Notes: generated from the letters alone by a model not told the origin. Positions 1 through 9,213 are shown, counted from the first letter of the stretch. The stretch: 64,000 nucleotides of DNA from Vibrio metoecus (GCF_009665255.1 NZ_CP035687.1:682001-746000), one strand, 5' to 3'. Program-made: numbers and translations.

Positions 1-882
1 AACACGCTGCTGTTCAAATTGGTCGATAACCCAGTGAATGCTCTGATGAGCGCTAACTACATCGGCATTTTGGCTTGGGGGGTGGGTTTAGGTTTAGCGC
101 TTCATCATGCCTCTGCAACCACCAAAGCGGTATTTGAAGACCTCAGCCATGGCATCTCACAAATTGTGCGCTTTATTATTCGTCTCGCACCATTTGGTAT
201 TTTTGGCCTAGTAGCCGCAACGTTCGCGACCACAGGTTTTGGTGCTCTGGCCGGTTATGCTCAATTACTCGCCGTACTGCTCGGGGCAATGGTCTTTATC
301 GCATTGGTCGTGAACCCGCTGATCGTTTACTACAAAATCCGTCGTAACCCTTTCCCACTGGTTTTACAGTGCTTACGTGAAAGTGGCGTGACCGCATTTT
401 TCACTCGTTCTAGCGCCGCGAATATCCCAGTGAACATGGCGTTGTGTGAAAAACTCAAGCTCGATGAAGATACGTACTCAGTTTCCATCCCTCTGGGGGC
501 CACCATCAACATGGCTGGCGCGGCCATCACCATCACGGTACTGACTCTCGCTGCGGTTCATACTATGGGCATTGAGGTCGATCTGATGACAGCACTGCTT
601 CTGAGCGTAGTTGCCGCTGTATCCGCGTGTGGTGCATCTGGCGTTGCTGGCGGCTCACTGCTGTTGATCCCGCTGGCGTGTGGTCTGTTTGGTATTTCCA
701 ACGATGTCGCGATGCAAGTCGTCGCAGTTGGTTTCATCATCGGCGTGATTCAAGACTCAGCAGAAACGGCGTTGAACAGCTCAACCGACGTTCTTTTCAC
801 GGCAGCGGTTTGCCAAGCAGCCCAAGAGCAAAAGGCGACAAGTTCAGCAAACCGTTATGATTCAGAAGTCACCATGAAATAA
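1..882 (+). CDS. sstT: Serine/threonine:Na+ symporter SstT (5' end cut by window)
   Basis: Inner-membrane sodium-coupled serine/threonine importer of the dicarboxylate/amino acid:cation symporter (DAACS) family. The reading frame is open from base 1 to a TAA at 880-882 (293 residues). The family protein is about 410 residues, so roughly the first 115-120 are outside the window. Visible family blocks are the TRSSAANIPVNMALCEKL stretch, the GATINMAGAAIT substrate/Na+ motif, and CGASGVAGGSLLLIPLACG followed by QDSAETALNSSTDVLFTAA. These match E. coli SstT almost residue for residue. The gene ends in a strong hairpin shared with the convergent phosphatase gene. Identity is close to certain; the true start cannot be seen. 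Confidence 0.95.
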   Translation, partial: NTLLFKLVDNPVNALMSANYIGILAWGVGLGLALHHASATTKAVFEDLSHGISQIVRFIIRLAPFGIFGLVAATFATTGFGALAGYAQLLAVLLGAMVFIALVVNPLIVYYKIRRNPFPLVLQCLRESGVTAFFTRSSAANIPVNMALCEKLKLDEDTYSVSIPLGATINMAGAAITITVLTLAAVHTMGIEVDLMTALLLSVVAAVSACGASGVAGGSLLLIPLACGLFGISNDVAMQVVAVGFIIGVIQDSAETALNSSTDVLFTAAVCQAAQEQKATSSANRYDSEVTMK

Positions 883-903
883 TGCTTTCGCATGACGTAA
901 AAA

Positions 904-928
904 ATGGGCGTAATGCCCATTTTTTTTA
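904..928. terminator. Bidirectional terminator between sstT and PAP2 gene
   Basis: ATGGGC (904-909) pairs with GCCCAT (915-920) around a GTAAT loop. It is preceded by an A run and followed by eight T, so it can work on both strands. The T run overlaps the stop codon of the minus-strand phosphatase gene. Confidence 0.85.
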
Positions 929-1681
929 TACCAAATGCATACGCTGCAACCACGGCTGCCAACGGGTGTGTTGTAACGGGTACGTCTGGGGTACCATCAA
1001 ATACAACACCCCTACCAGTAAAGCCGCGCCCAACAGATCAACTGGATGATGCATTCCAAGCCAAAGGCGGCTATAGGCAACACTGGCAGCCCATGTGATC
1101 AGGAAACCTAAGCTTAAGTAATGTCTCTTCTCTGCTAATAGGCTACCAAAGTAAAGTAAGCAGACCATCGCAAACACGGTATGGCCAGAAGGGAAAGAGT
1201 AATCGGTTTCACCCTGCCAATGCTGTACTCGCCACGGGCTGACTTTAGATTCCATCGCAATCATCAGGGCTTCTTGTCGGGGCTCTGAAAGTTTATAAAA
1301 ATGTCCCGCATTCGGGAGAAGTAGAGATTGTGTCATCAACTCGGTGTATGGCCTTGGTTCTTGGGTTACCGCTTTCATCCCAACTTTCATTACCATCGCT
1401 AAACCCAGCAATAACACTAACTGAATGGCTTTATTTAACCATTGCTCACGTGGAATTTTGCAGCGCCATCCGACCCACACTAACAAAAACAGTAGCGAGA
1501 ATAAGAAACCTTCTTTACCTGCCGAATGTGTTAGATAAGTCATGATCTTGCCCACCGTATCATTCACCGGTTGAGTAAAATCCAGTTGCAACGACAAGAT
1601 GGTCAAAGGAACCAACAGAAAGACAAACATCAACAGTAACATTAAGGCACCTTTGCAACTCATAATCCGCGCTTTCATCAT
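926..1681 (-). CDS. pgpB: PAP2-family membrane phosphatase, PgpB-like
   Basis: Probable inner-membrane lipid phosphatase of the type 2 phosphatidic acid phosphatase superfamily (251 residues; E. coli PgpB has 254). All three catalytic motifs are present: K-x6-RP (KAVTQEPRP), PSGH (FPSGHTVF), and SR-x5-H-x3-D (SRLWLGMHHPVD). Several hydrophobic helices flank them. The linker before PSGH contains a HWQGETDYSFPSGH-type segment like that of PgpB (phosphatidylglycerophosphate or undecaprenyl-pyrophosphate dephosphorylation), which favours PgpB over generic PAP2. Exact substrate is inferred. The start has two adjacent ATG codons. It is divergent from the HDOD gene and convergent with sstT. Confidence 0.8.
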   Translation of the reverse strand: MMKARIMSCKGALMLLLMFVFLLVPLTILSLQLDFTQPVNDTVGKIMTYLTHSAGKEGFLFSLLFLLVWVGWRCKIPREQWLNKAIQLVLLLGLAMVMKVGMKAVTQEPRPYTELMTQSLLLPNAGHFYKLSEPRQEALMIAMESKVSPWRVQHWQGETDYSFPSGHTVFAMVCLLYFGSLLAEKRHYLSLGFLITWAASVAYSRLWLGMHHPVDLLGAALLVGVLYLMVPQTYPLQHTRWQPWLQRMHLV

Positions 1682-1909
1682 CTACTCCCATCCCAATACA
1701 GGATAAGCATTGTAAAAAAACCTTATTCTGCATTGCCAATATCCTGTCAATTTGCTGGCAAAAAATCCTCGCTAATCCTCATTTCCCCCGCATAAAATTC
1801 AATAACAAAAAATTAACAATCAGATTCCAGTTTTATCTCATCTGGGAGTTGTACTAGTAAAAAACCATAGCCTATATTTTGATTTAGCCACTCAATAAGG
1901 AGAAGGAAT

Positions 1910-2740
1910 ATGGTCAAAGATGCTTTGCTTAAACGTTTGAATGAACTCCCCAGACTCTCTAAAGTTCTACAAGAGTTATTAGATTTGGCCAATCAACCGA
2001 ATGTAGATTTTCATCAGCTCAGTAAAAAAATCACGTTAGATCAGATCCTCACCGCGCGTTTACTACGTATGGCTAATTCGGCTTATTTTGGAGGTAATGG
2101 TCATATTGCGACAGTGAATGATGCCATTATTCGCGTGGGTATTGATTCGGTTCGTACCTTGGTTGTGGCTTCAGTCCTCTCAAGTACCTTTCCGAAAATT
2201 GAAACGCTCAACCTCAACGACTACTGGACAAATACTTTTGAAACGGCGCTAATCGCCAGCAAAATTGCAGAACAAGTAGGCTTAGACAAAGCAGAAACTT
2301 TCACTACAGGCGTACTGCACAATATTGGCGAGCTGATGATTCACACATTAATGCCAAATGAAGCGAAGTTAATCGAACAGAAAATTGCCCAAGGCATCGA
2401 CCCGATAACCGCTCAAGAAGAGATCTTAGGGATTTCCGCTCCGCGGATTGGAGCGATGTTGGCAAAAGAGTGGAAATTTCCATCAGAAATGGTCGATGCA
2501 ATAAAGCATTTTGATGAGCCACGTGAGGCAGAAATATCACCTAAATTAGCCGTAGCAATTCACTTTGCTCGTGATATCAATCGATACTGGGATGAACTTA
2601 CACAGACTAAAGATAAGTCAGTTTATCTCGCCGATCATCCAGACTCTCGCTTGCTCAACATCTCTGCAACTTTCCAAGCCACCATCGATGGGGTTCGTGG
2701 TAATGGCAAAGAGATAGCAACACAAATGATGGCAGCCTAA
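1910..2740 (+). CDS. HDOD-domain protein
   Basis: A 276-residue single-domain HDOD protein. This is the output/regulatory domain related to HD hydrolases but lacking the catalytic HD pair, common in bacterial signalling and virulence regulation. The LPRLSKVLQELLDLANQ opening, the ARLLRMANSAYFG block and the VGIDSVRTLVVASVL block are typical HDOD core sequences. A TGVLHNIGELMIH segment occupies the place of the HD motif (H-N instead of H-D). A strong ribosome site (AAGGAGAAGG) precedes the ATG. There is no attached GGDEF, EAL or receiver domain, so its partner is unknown. Confidence 0.85.
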   Translation: MVKDALLKRLNELPRLSKVLQELLDLANQPNVDFHQLSKKITLDQILTARLLRMANSAYFGGNGHIATVNDAIIRVGIDSVRTLVVASVLSSTFPKIETLNLNDYWTNTFETALIASKIAEQVGLDKAETFTTGVLHNIGELMIHTLMPNEAKLIEQKIAQGIDPITAQEEILGISAPRIGAMLAKEWKFPSEMVDAIKHFDEPREAEISPKLAVAIHFARDINRYWDELTQTKDKSVYLADHPDSRLLNISATFQATIDGVRGNGKEIATQMMAA

Positions 2741-2778
2741 AAAAACATCCCAAGAAACCATGATGTCTTCTTGGGATG
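2739..2778 (-). terminator. phoX terminator
   Basis: A perfect 11-bp stem: CATCCCAAGAA (2746-2756) with TTCTTGGGATG (2768-2778), 11-nt loop. On the minus strand it is followed by U7 (A run 2739-2745), so it mainly ends transcription of the minus-strand phoX gene. It overlaps the stop codon of the HDOD gene. Confidence 0.8.
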
Positions 2779-2800
2779 AAACTAGAAAAAGTGAAAACGC

Positions 2801-4675
2801 TTATGCGCCAATCACCCCACCATCTTCACGAGTGATCATCATAATGGTAGAACGAGGCTTGCTATTACCACCATATGGGAAATGCGATGGCGCAGCCTCT
2901 TCACCCGGATGTTGTACACCCACAAACATGGTTTTTTGATCTGGACTGAAAGTTAAACCAGTAATTTCGCAAGCAATTGGTCCAGTAAGGAAACGCTGCA
3001 CTTCTCCGGTAATCGGGTCACCGCATAACATTTGGTTATTCCCCTGCCCTGCAAAATCACCTTCATTCGAATAGTTACCGTCCGTTAAGATCCATAAGCG
3101 ACCTGCGTCATCAAAACCTAAACCATCAGGGCTATTGAACATGTTGTCTGCAGAGATATTTTCACTTCCTGCATACAAGTTGCCTTTATGTACGGTTGGG
3201 TTACCTGCAATCAAATAGAGATCCCATGCAAACACATCATTGGTGTGATCGCCTTGTGCTGGCATCCAACGTACGATTTGCCCGTAGTTGTTCTTCTCAC
3301 GAGGGTTCGGGCCACCCACAGGTTGACCTTCTTTACCGCGGTTTTTGTTGTTGGTCAGCGTGCAAAACACATGCTTTTTATCCGGGTGAACCGCAACCCA
3401 CTCAGGACGATCCATCGTTGTTGCGCCCACTTGAGTCGCAGCACGGCGTGCAAAAATCAGCACTTCCGCTTGATCTTTAAAACCGTTCTCTGGCGTCAGC
3501 CCATTTTTACCAAAACTAAGTTCGATCCAGCGACCGCTGCCTTTGAGTTCCTTATCATTCATCTCGAACTTAGCCACGTACAGCGTACCTTCTTCGAGCA
3601 ATTTACGGTTCTGTTCATCATTACCCGCTTGATAACGATTTTTTGAAACGAACTTGTACAAATGTTCGCCACGTTCATCATCACCCAAGTAGACAACAAC
3701 ATGGCCATCGTTATTGACCACTAATGCCGCATTTTCATGTTTAAAACGGCCAAGAGCGGTACGTTTCAGTGGCGTAGAATTCGGATTGTGTGGATCAATC
3801 TCAACCACCCATCCAAAGCGGTTCGGCTCTTTAGGGTTCTTGGTTACATCAAAACGGGCATCGTGTTTATGCCACTGGTAGTCACTGGGTGCCGCAGCAA
3901 TCCCGTAACGCTTCTGGTCAGCATCGACACTGCCTTCTTGGTCCGCACCAAAGAAATCATCGAAGTTCTCTTCACAAGTCAGGTAAGTTCCCCACGGGGT
4001 TTGACCGTTCGCGCAGTTGTTAAAAGTGCCTAGCACTTTTAAGCCGCTTGGGTCATCTGCTGTTTTCAGCAGATCATGGCCAGCGGCAGGGCCGGTCAAT
4101 AGCATCGGAGTATATGCGGTGATTCGGCGGTTCCGCTCACCTTGGCGATCAACCATCCATTGGCCATTCTTACGAACCACTTCCACGACAGTGACGCCGA
4201 CAGCCGCTTGTGCTTTACGCACATCGTCAGCGGTCATCGCTTTACCTTGATGATCAAATAAATATTCGTAGTTGGTGTATTCATTGTTGATCGCGAGCAC
4301 ACCGCGATCATCATTGATGGGGAAAAAGCTCATGCCATCGGTGTTATCACCAAACTGCATTTCTTGTGCTTTGGAATCCTGTTTGCCGCTTTGATCGAAC
4401 TCTGGGGCCTTAGCAAAAATAGGATCACCCCAAGACATCAAGGGTGTTGCTTTGTAGCCTTTAGGAACAATGACTGCATCTGCTGTTGAAACTGGGATCG
4501 GAGAAAAATTAAGCAGTTTGGATTTAGCAGGCGAAGCAACGGCCTGCGCTACAGGATTAAGTGCGAGAAATGCACCGGCACTCACCGCAGCACTTCCGGC
4601 CAAGAAATGGCGTCGAGACAGTTGCGCTTCAATCATTTCACTAAATTGGGATTCTTGCTCATCACGCTTCCACAT
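2801..4675 (-). CDS. phoX: PhoX-family alkaline phosphatase, Tat-exported
   Basis: Periplasmic phosphatase (624 residues, DUF839/PhoX family) that releases phosphate from organic esters. Characterised PhoX enzymes use a calcium/iron cofactor rather than zinc. The N-terminus has a twin-arginine signal: SRRHFLAG at residues 20-27, then a hydrophobic, Ala-rich segment ending in AQAVA. PhoX features include the DGMSFFP segment, TCEENFDDFFG, and repeated aspartate/asparagine-rich beta-propeller stretches such as SPDGLGFDDAGRLW. The start ATG has an AAGGAGCC ribosome site. A TGTCAT half-site (4785-4790, minus) resembles half a Pho box, but I do not see a full one. It ends in its own terminator. V. 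cholerae PhoX is recalled to be this gene. Confidence 0.9.
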   Translation of the reverse strand: MWKRDEQESQFSEMIEAQLSRRHFLAGSAAVSAGAFLALNPVAQAVASPAKSKLLNFSPIPVSTADAVIVPKGYKATPLMSWGDPIFAKAPEFDQSGKQDSKAQEMQFGDNTDGMSFFPINDDRGVLAINNEYTNYEYLFDHQGKAMTADDVRKAQAAVGVTVVEVVRKNGQWMVDRQGERNRRITAYTPMLLTGPAAGHDLLKTADDPSGLKVLGTFNNCANGQTPWGTYLTCEENFDDFFGADQEGSVDADQKRYGIAAAPSDYQWHKHDARFDVTKNPKEPNRFGWVVEIDPHNPNSTPLKRTALGRFKHENAALVVNNDGHVVVYLGDDERGEHLYKFVSKNRYQAGNDEQNRKLLEEGTLYVAKFEMNDKELKGSGRWIELSFGKNGLTPENGFKDQAEVLIFARRAATQVGATTMDRPEWVAVHPDKKHVFCTLTNNKNRGKEGQPVGGPNPREKNNYGQIVRWMPAQGDHTNDVFAWDLYLIAGNPTVHKGNLYAGSENISADNMFNSPDGLGFDDAGRLWILTDGNYSNEGDFAGQGNNQMLCGDPITGEVQRFLTGPIACEITGLTFSPDQKTMFVGVQHPGEEAAPSHFPYGGNSKPRSTIMMITREDGGVIGA

Positions 4676-4967
4676 TGGGGGCTCCTTGACTTTATGTTTA
4701 TATCCTGATGATTCAGGTTAAGTAAATGTTGCGCAAGAGTAGCTACCTAAGATGACTGCTCGGTGAAATTTATGTTGCTAAAACATGACAAAGTGAGAAA
4801 AAAAACCAAAAGCTTAATCATAATTTAACTATTGAATTAAGCGCTCAACGCTAAGTTGTACTACCTTTCCTTTATTAGCACACTGCTAATCAATCAGTTG
4901 TATAGATGGCCATCCCATATTCGATCCCACGACTTGAGTTTATTGCTTCAAGTAAAAAGGAGTTTTT

Positions 4968-5528
4968 ATGTACAAATCTCTGGCTCTTCTGGTTCTTGTC
5001 AGCCTCCCAACTCTGGCTAACGATTATCAAGCTCAGCTCACACAATATGTCCAAACAGAGGTCAAACAGATCGCTGCTGATCCTATGATCATCGATGCCG
5101 TCAAAGCGCAGAATGCGAAAAATGCCAACCTCACTCAGGGTGATATTGATCAGCTCGACAAAAAGTGGCGTGCCGAAGTCGGCCAAACGGATCAGCCAAT
5201 GATTCAATCCATTCTCGCTACTCCTGCATCGCAAAAACTGCTCAACATTCAAAATGCGAGCGACGGAAAAATCACTGAAGTGTTTGTAATGGATAATAAA
5301 GGCCTCAACGTCGCACAAAGTGAAGTGACATCCGATTACTGGCAAGGTGACGAAGCAAAATGGCAAAACACATACCCTAAAGGTGCAGGGGCGTTCGATA
5401 TCAGTGATATTGAGGAAGATGAATCAACTCAAATGTTCCAAGCTCAAGTGAGCTATACGGTGACAGATCCCAGTTCAGGAGAAGCCATTGGAGCGATTAC
5501 CGTCGGCATCAATGTCGATGCACTGTGA
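4968..5528 (+). CDS. Secreted PDC/Cache-like periplasmic protein
   Basis: A 186-residue exported protein. A short signal peptide (MYKSLALLVLVSLPTLA) is followed by a soluble domain. The YVQTEVKQIAADPMIIDAVKAQN helix, the EVFVMDNKGLNVAQSEVTSDYWQGD segment and the GEAIGAITVGINVDAL end are typical of a PDC/Cache sensor domain, here free-standing instead of fused to a receptor. An AAAAAGGAG ribosome site supports ATG 4968. The gene lies 88 bases before a chemoreceptor on the same strand. I infer it binds a ligand in the periplasm and presents it to that receptor, but its ligand is unknown. Confidence 0.75.
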   Translation: MYKSLALLVLVSLPTLANDYQAQLTQYVQTEVKQIAADPMIIDAVKAQNAKNANLTQGDIDQLDKKWRAEVGQTDQPMIQSILATPASQKLLNIQNASDGKITEVFVMDNKGLNVAQSEVTSDYWQGDEAKWQNTYPKGAGAFDISDIEEDESTQMFQAQVSYTVTDPSSGEAIGAITVGINVDAL

Positions 5529-5616
5529 TCCCCACACTCTCCTGCCCACTTGAAGCTGAGATTTCTGGCAGCTTTAAGTGGGCTGAACCCTACAGCTTGG
5601 TTAGGTGGTTGAACTT

Positions 5617-7182
5617 ATGAAATTAAGCATCAGTCGAATTCTCTTGCTCAGTGTGTCTATTCTCAGCTCTCTTGCTCTTCTGTCTTTGACATATTTAACA
5701 TGGACAAAAAGCGTACGGGAAATGAATGCCATCAGCGCTGAAACCTTTGAAAAAACGGCTCTTTCTCTATCGGATAATGTTGCCACTGCAGTACGTTTTA
5801 ATAAAACCAATGCACTTGCCGAACGAGTGGAGATTGAACTCAATGCGAACCCTGTCCAGCTGAAGAATGTGTACGCTTTTAATACCAAAGGAGAAGTGCT
5901 CTATAACGCTAAAAACACCAACGATACCTCCTCAAATTTAGCTCAGTGGTTTTCTCAGCTACCTACCGAAGGCGCCCAATTAAAAAACTCGGCCGATGGC
6001 AATGGATTATTCATTATCGTCCCTTTAAAAGCCGGAAAAAATGCAGATTTAGTCGGCTACCTCATGACTGAATGGGGATTCGATAAAGTTCAAAAAGTAG
6101 CTAGCCAGCTTCGTAATCAAGCTTTTATGCTCAGCCTCATTTTTATTGTTCTTACCCTCGTTGCGCTCTATTGGTTACTACGCCGAACATTATTAATGCC
6201 ATTAAATGAGCTAAGAGTATTGTGTGATGCGTTAGCCAGCGGCAATTGCGACCTTGGCTCGCGGATTAACTTTCGTAAAGAGAACGAATTGGGGCAATTG
6301 GCAAACGCGATTGATAGTTTCATTGCCAAAGTAGAAAGTACCTTTGCTCCCATTAAAGATCGGATTGTGGAAGTCACCGACATCAGCCACAAAGTAGAGC
6401 AGCAAATTCGTAACTTGGAGGGGAATATCCACAACCAGCAAACGGAGATCACTAGCTCAGTGGATATTGGCCATCAAAGCCAAAACAGCATTCAAGCGGT
6501 AACCGAGAGTATTTCTGCGGCATCAGAATCTTTAAAACAAGCAGTCACCAGCAGTGAAGACAGTAAAGTTCAATTACGTGAAGCACAAACACAAAATCAT
6601 CAATTAGTCGAAAAAGCCGAGATCACGACCAAAACAGCCGCAGAATTAAATACTCAAGTTGAAAAAGTGACCGACATTTTGCAAATGATCCGCAGCATTG
6701 CCGATCAAACTAACCTTCTCGCCCTCAATGCCGCGATAGAAGCAGCAAGGGCGGGAGATAATGGGCGCGGATTTGCCGTCGTTGCTGATGAAGTGCGCCA
6801 CCTAGCGGAAAAAACCTCTGCGTCCACCAACCAAGTTGAAGCACTGTTGACTCAGCTCTCGGGTTATTCCAAAAACCTAATTGTGTATATGGAAGAAAGT
6901 TTAGTTGCATCAAAAAATTGTGTGCAAGCCATCGAAAGTGGCTCAAGCCTCGTAGATAAAGCGATTATCGATGTCAATCAAGCTAACCGCACGAACCAAA
7001 ATGCCGTGCATGATAGTCAACTGCAGCATCGTTTAGTTGAGCAACTGTTAGGACAATTGAGCTTGCTGGATGAGCATGCGCGTGAGCTATTAGGCGACAG
7101 TGCGACGATGAGTCAACTGAGTCACGAACTCATGAAATCCGCCAACCAAACTCGTAATAATCTCAATCAACTCTCTCATTAA
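5617..7182 (+). CDS. Methyl-accepting chemotaxis protein (transmembrane)
   Basis: A 521-residue chemoreceptor. The order is an N-terminal membrane anchor (residues ~5-27), a small periplasmic domain of about 120 residues, a second membrane helix (MLSLIFIVLTLVALYWLL), a HAMP domain and a cytoplasmic signalling coiled coil. The hairpin tip carries the MCP signature (DQTNLLALNAAIEAARAGD then GRGFAVVADEVRHLAEKTS). I start it at ATG 5617, preceded by TAGGTGG; a GTG at 5605 is in frame but has no ribosome site. It follows the free-standing PDC protein. No C-terminal CheR-tether pentapeptide is seen. Confidence 0.9.
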   Translation: MKLSISRILLLSVSILSSLALLSLTYLTWTKSVREMNAISAETFEKTALSLSDNVATAVRFNKTNALAERVEIELNANPVQLKNVYAFNTKGEVLYNAKNTNDTSSNLAQWFSQLPTEGAQLKNSADGNGLFIIVPLKAGKNADLVGYLMTEWGFDKVQKVASQLRNQAFMLSLIFIVLTLVALYWLLRRTLLMPLNELRVLCDALASGNCDLGSRINFRKENELGQLANAIDSFIAKVESTFAPIKDRIVEVTDISHKVEQQIRNLEGNIHNQQTEITSSVDIGHQSQNSIQAVTESISAASESLKQAVTSSEDSKVQLREAQTQNHQLVEKAEITTKTAAELNTQVEKVTDILQMIRSIADQTNLLALNAAIEAARAGDNGRGFAVVADEVRHLAEKTSASTNQVEALLTQLSGYSKNLIVYMEESLVASKNCVQAIESGSSLVDKAIIDVNQANRTNQNAVHDSQLQHRLVEQLLGQLSLLDEHARELLGDSATMSQLSHELMKSANQTRNNLNQLSH

Positions 7183-7197
7183 GAACAAAAATGCAAC

Positions 7198-7222
7198 TGG
7201 CAGACGATGAAAACGTCTGCCA
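7198..7222. terminator. Hairpin between convergent genes
   Basis: TGGCAGACG (7198-7206) pairs with CGTCTGCCA (7214-7222), with a 7-nt loop. The T run is weak on both strands (best on minus, TTTTTG a few bases after the stem). Likely a shared terminator for the chemoreceptor and the arginase-like gene. Confidence 0.5.
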
Positions 7223-7259
7223 AATTCAATGATAAAAGGGGATGAAATCGTTTTGTAAA

Positions 7260-8096
7260 TTACGCGGCATGCACTAAATGAGGTGCGATATCCATCAACT
7301 CATCAACAATTTCTTTAGTCTGTTTTGAATAAATCAGCTTATCTTTCGCACCTACGACTTGGATGTAGCGCACTTTGCCGGACAGCACCACTTGGCGCAG
7401 TACACGCAACACCATTTGATTATCCAAAACCTTGTGTTCTTCCAAACCATGACCAGGAACCAAAGAAGCCAAATCAATGTTGATCACTAATTGTTCACTG
7501 TGTTCAATATAGCTATTCAGTTGGTTTTTAAGTTGCGTACGATTTAAAAAACCACACTCTTCATGGCTTACCCAATCGCACCCGAGATCTTCGGCATACT
7601 CGCGTGTTTGTGTATTGGCATGTTCTGTATCTATCCCGATACAAAACAGTTTCGCTTGTACAAAGCGGGATAACGCAAAATGAAATGCGCTTCCCAGTTG
7701 CAAATCCAAGGTTTGCTTTAACTCGAAACCGTGTCCGATATGAACAATGCCGATATTCATGTTGTCTTGTGCCAACACAGGCAAAGTATGTAATACCATT
7801 TCATGGCAATTAACAAAAGCAACCGGAATTATTCCCATTGCGACCGATTGGCTAAGTGCTTGTTGGTAGTGTGTATCGCCTTTACCCTCAAGCACATAAT
7901 GGTTTGCATCGGCATATTTCATTCCAGATTGTTGTTGGTACAACCAATCGGAAGCCACATCTAAACTTTGCTGCGCAAACTCAAACTCTACCAGCGACAT
8001 CGGCTTTACGCGCTGACACACTGTCATAAAGCCAAACGTAGACGTTGGATGACTGGATGTACGATGTAAACGGTAGCGTTTGAATAAGCTAAGCAT
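7260..8096 (-). CDS. Degenerate arginase/ureohydrolase-like protein
   Basis: A 278-residue protein with the outline of the ureohydrolase (arginase/agmatinase/formiminoglutamase) fold. NIGIVHIGHGFEL sits where the family has the metal-binding DAHxD motif, and LVINIDLASLVPG where it has SxDxDxxDP. The aspartates that bind the Mn2+ pair are largely missing, so catalysis as a normal ureohydrolase is doubtful. I start it at ATG 8096 (GAAAGG nine bases upstream); a TTG at 8102 is possible. It directly follows the IclR regulator gene, with only six bases after that stop. Function unknown. The ureohydrolase link is motif-based and moderately certain. Confidence 0.5.
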   Translation of the reverse strand: MLSLFKRYRLHRTSSHPTSTFGFMTVCQRVKPMSLVEFEFAQQSLDVASDWLYQQQSGMKYADANHYVLEGKGDTHYQQALSQSVAMGIIPVAFVNCHEMVLHTLPVLAQDNMNIGIVHIGHGFELKQTLDLQLGSAFHFALSRFVQAKLFCIGIDTEHANTQTREYAEDLGCDWVSHEECGFLNRTQLKNQLNSYIEHSEQLVINIDLASLVPGHGLEEHKVLDNQMVLRVLRQVVLSGKVRYIQVVGAKDKLIYSKQTKEIVDELMDIAPHLVHAA

Positions 8097-8102
8097 GATC
8101 AA

Positions 8103-8837
8103 TTACCTTTCTGGTGGCAACGCGCGTGCGGCTTGCAGTACATGTAAAATTATCCGTTGTTTGTTGCTTTCGACTCGATGAGCAGGTGCCATCACCGAAA
8201 TTGCCCCAATCAACTTACTCCCTTTCATTACCGGAGCACTGATCCCCGAAACTCCGGGATCAATTTCAGAGGTACTCACGGCATATCCATGACGACGTAT
8301 TTTTTCAAACTCGCTCTGCCACTTGTCTAACGTCGGATCTTCGCCAAAATAGCGCAGGATCTTTTCACAACGAGCAGCAGGCATATACGCCAACATTACT
8401 TTAGATGAGGCACCTCGAAGCAGGGGTTGACTTTGACCCTGGACGAAGCTGCATCGAAGCGCCTGCATACTTTCTCTTTGGCTAACGCATAGGGCTCGAT
8501 AACCGACAGGCACCATATACGCGGCCATTTCCCCAGTCTGTTTTTGTAGACGACTTAACACAGCTTCAACCGCATCGAGGTTATGTTGGCTGGTTTCGTA
8601 ACTTCTCATCAGCAGCAATGCCGCTGGACCGATGATCAAGGTTTTGTCGTGCGGACTCTCTTCAATCAAGTTCCATTCTTTCAGCAGCTTCAAATGTCGA
8701 TATAGGCTACTGAGCGGTACTTGCAGTTGTTCACTGAGTCCTTTCGCAGAGACAGGTTCTGGGTTTACTGCGACTTGCATCAGCAATTGCAGTGATTTTT
8801 CATTAACTTGGTTTGCTGAAATCTTTGTTTCGTTCAT
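8103..8837 (-). CDS. IclR-family transcriptional regulator
   Basis: A 244-residue IclR-type regulator. An N-terminal winged helix-turn-helix (residues ~12-65, with PLSSLYRHLKLLKEWNLIEES as recognition region) is followed by the IclR effector domain (MRSYETSQHNLDAVE, RYFGEDP, SEIDPGVSGISAPVM, GAISVMAPAHR). Members usually repress or activate an adjacent catabolic gene. Here the only co-transcribed partner is the arginase-like gene directly downstream, which suggests a small-molecule effector related to that protein. Confidence 0.88.
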   Translation of the reverse strand: MNETKISANQVNEKSLQLLMQVAVNPEPVSAKGLSEQLQVPLSSLYRHLKLLKEWNLIEESPHDKTLIIGPAALLLMRSYETSQHNLDAVEAVLSRLQKQTGEMAAYMVPVGYRALCVSQRESMQALRCSFVQGQSQPLLRGASSKVMLAYMPAARCEKILRYFGEDPTLDKWQSEFEKIRRHGYAVSTSEIDPGVSGISAPVMKGSKLIGAISVMAPAHRVESNKQRIILHVLQAARALPPER

Positions 8838-9138
8838 GTGTGCTTTTTAGCCTTTAATGGTGGGCACCTCAAATCTTGATTCTTGTATATCGAGAAATAG
8901 AGAAGAATTAAAGGATTGCATTCCCAATTGGTGAGAATGAGAGAGAAATTGGGCAAATTAACCAGAAAAATAAGGCTGACTCAGTCCAAAAACAAAGCCT
9001 GTTCAACGCAGCGACACCTCTTTTGCTTTGCCGCTGTTTGTATTTTGGGGATGGGGTCGCATCACGCTATTCCCTTATCCACCAAGAGAATGGCCATTCC
9101 CTTTACGACGAATGTATGGCGAGAATACACCAATAGAA
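8838..9138. other. Intergenic region upstream of the IclR gene
   Basis: About 300 bases between the IclR gene start and the chiA-2 terminator. It must hold the IclR promoter and probably its operator. I see no convincing gene: an 86-residue plus-strand frame here (8916-9176) has no ribosome site or recognisable sequence and runs into the terminator. Confidence 0.5.
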
Positions 9139-9164
9139 AGAGGCTCTGCCTGTGCAGAGCCTCT
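9139..9164. terminator. chiA-2 terminator
   Basis: Perfect 11-bp stem AGAGGCTCTGC (9139-9149) with GCAGAGCCTCT (9154-9164) and a CTGT loop. The T-rich tail (TTCTATTG) lies on the minus strand, where it would end chiA-2 transcription. Confidence 0.75.
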
Positions 9165-9213
9165 CTTATCTGTTGAGAATCGTTACGTCTGAGGCCAGCT
9201 CAGATGCAGCCGA

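Noticed and set aside
4785..4800. Possible Pho box upstream of phoX
   Set aside because: Only one TGTCAT half-site is convincing; the second repeat at the required spacing does not match.
4890..5366. 158-residue minus-strand open frame
   Set aside because: It lies opposite the secreted PDC-like gene, which has a signal peptide, ribosome site and coherent domain sequence; the minus frame has none of these.
8916..9176. 86-residue plus-strand open frame
   Set aside because: No ribosome site, no recognisable composition or domain, and it runs through the chiA-2 terminator hairpin.
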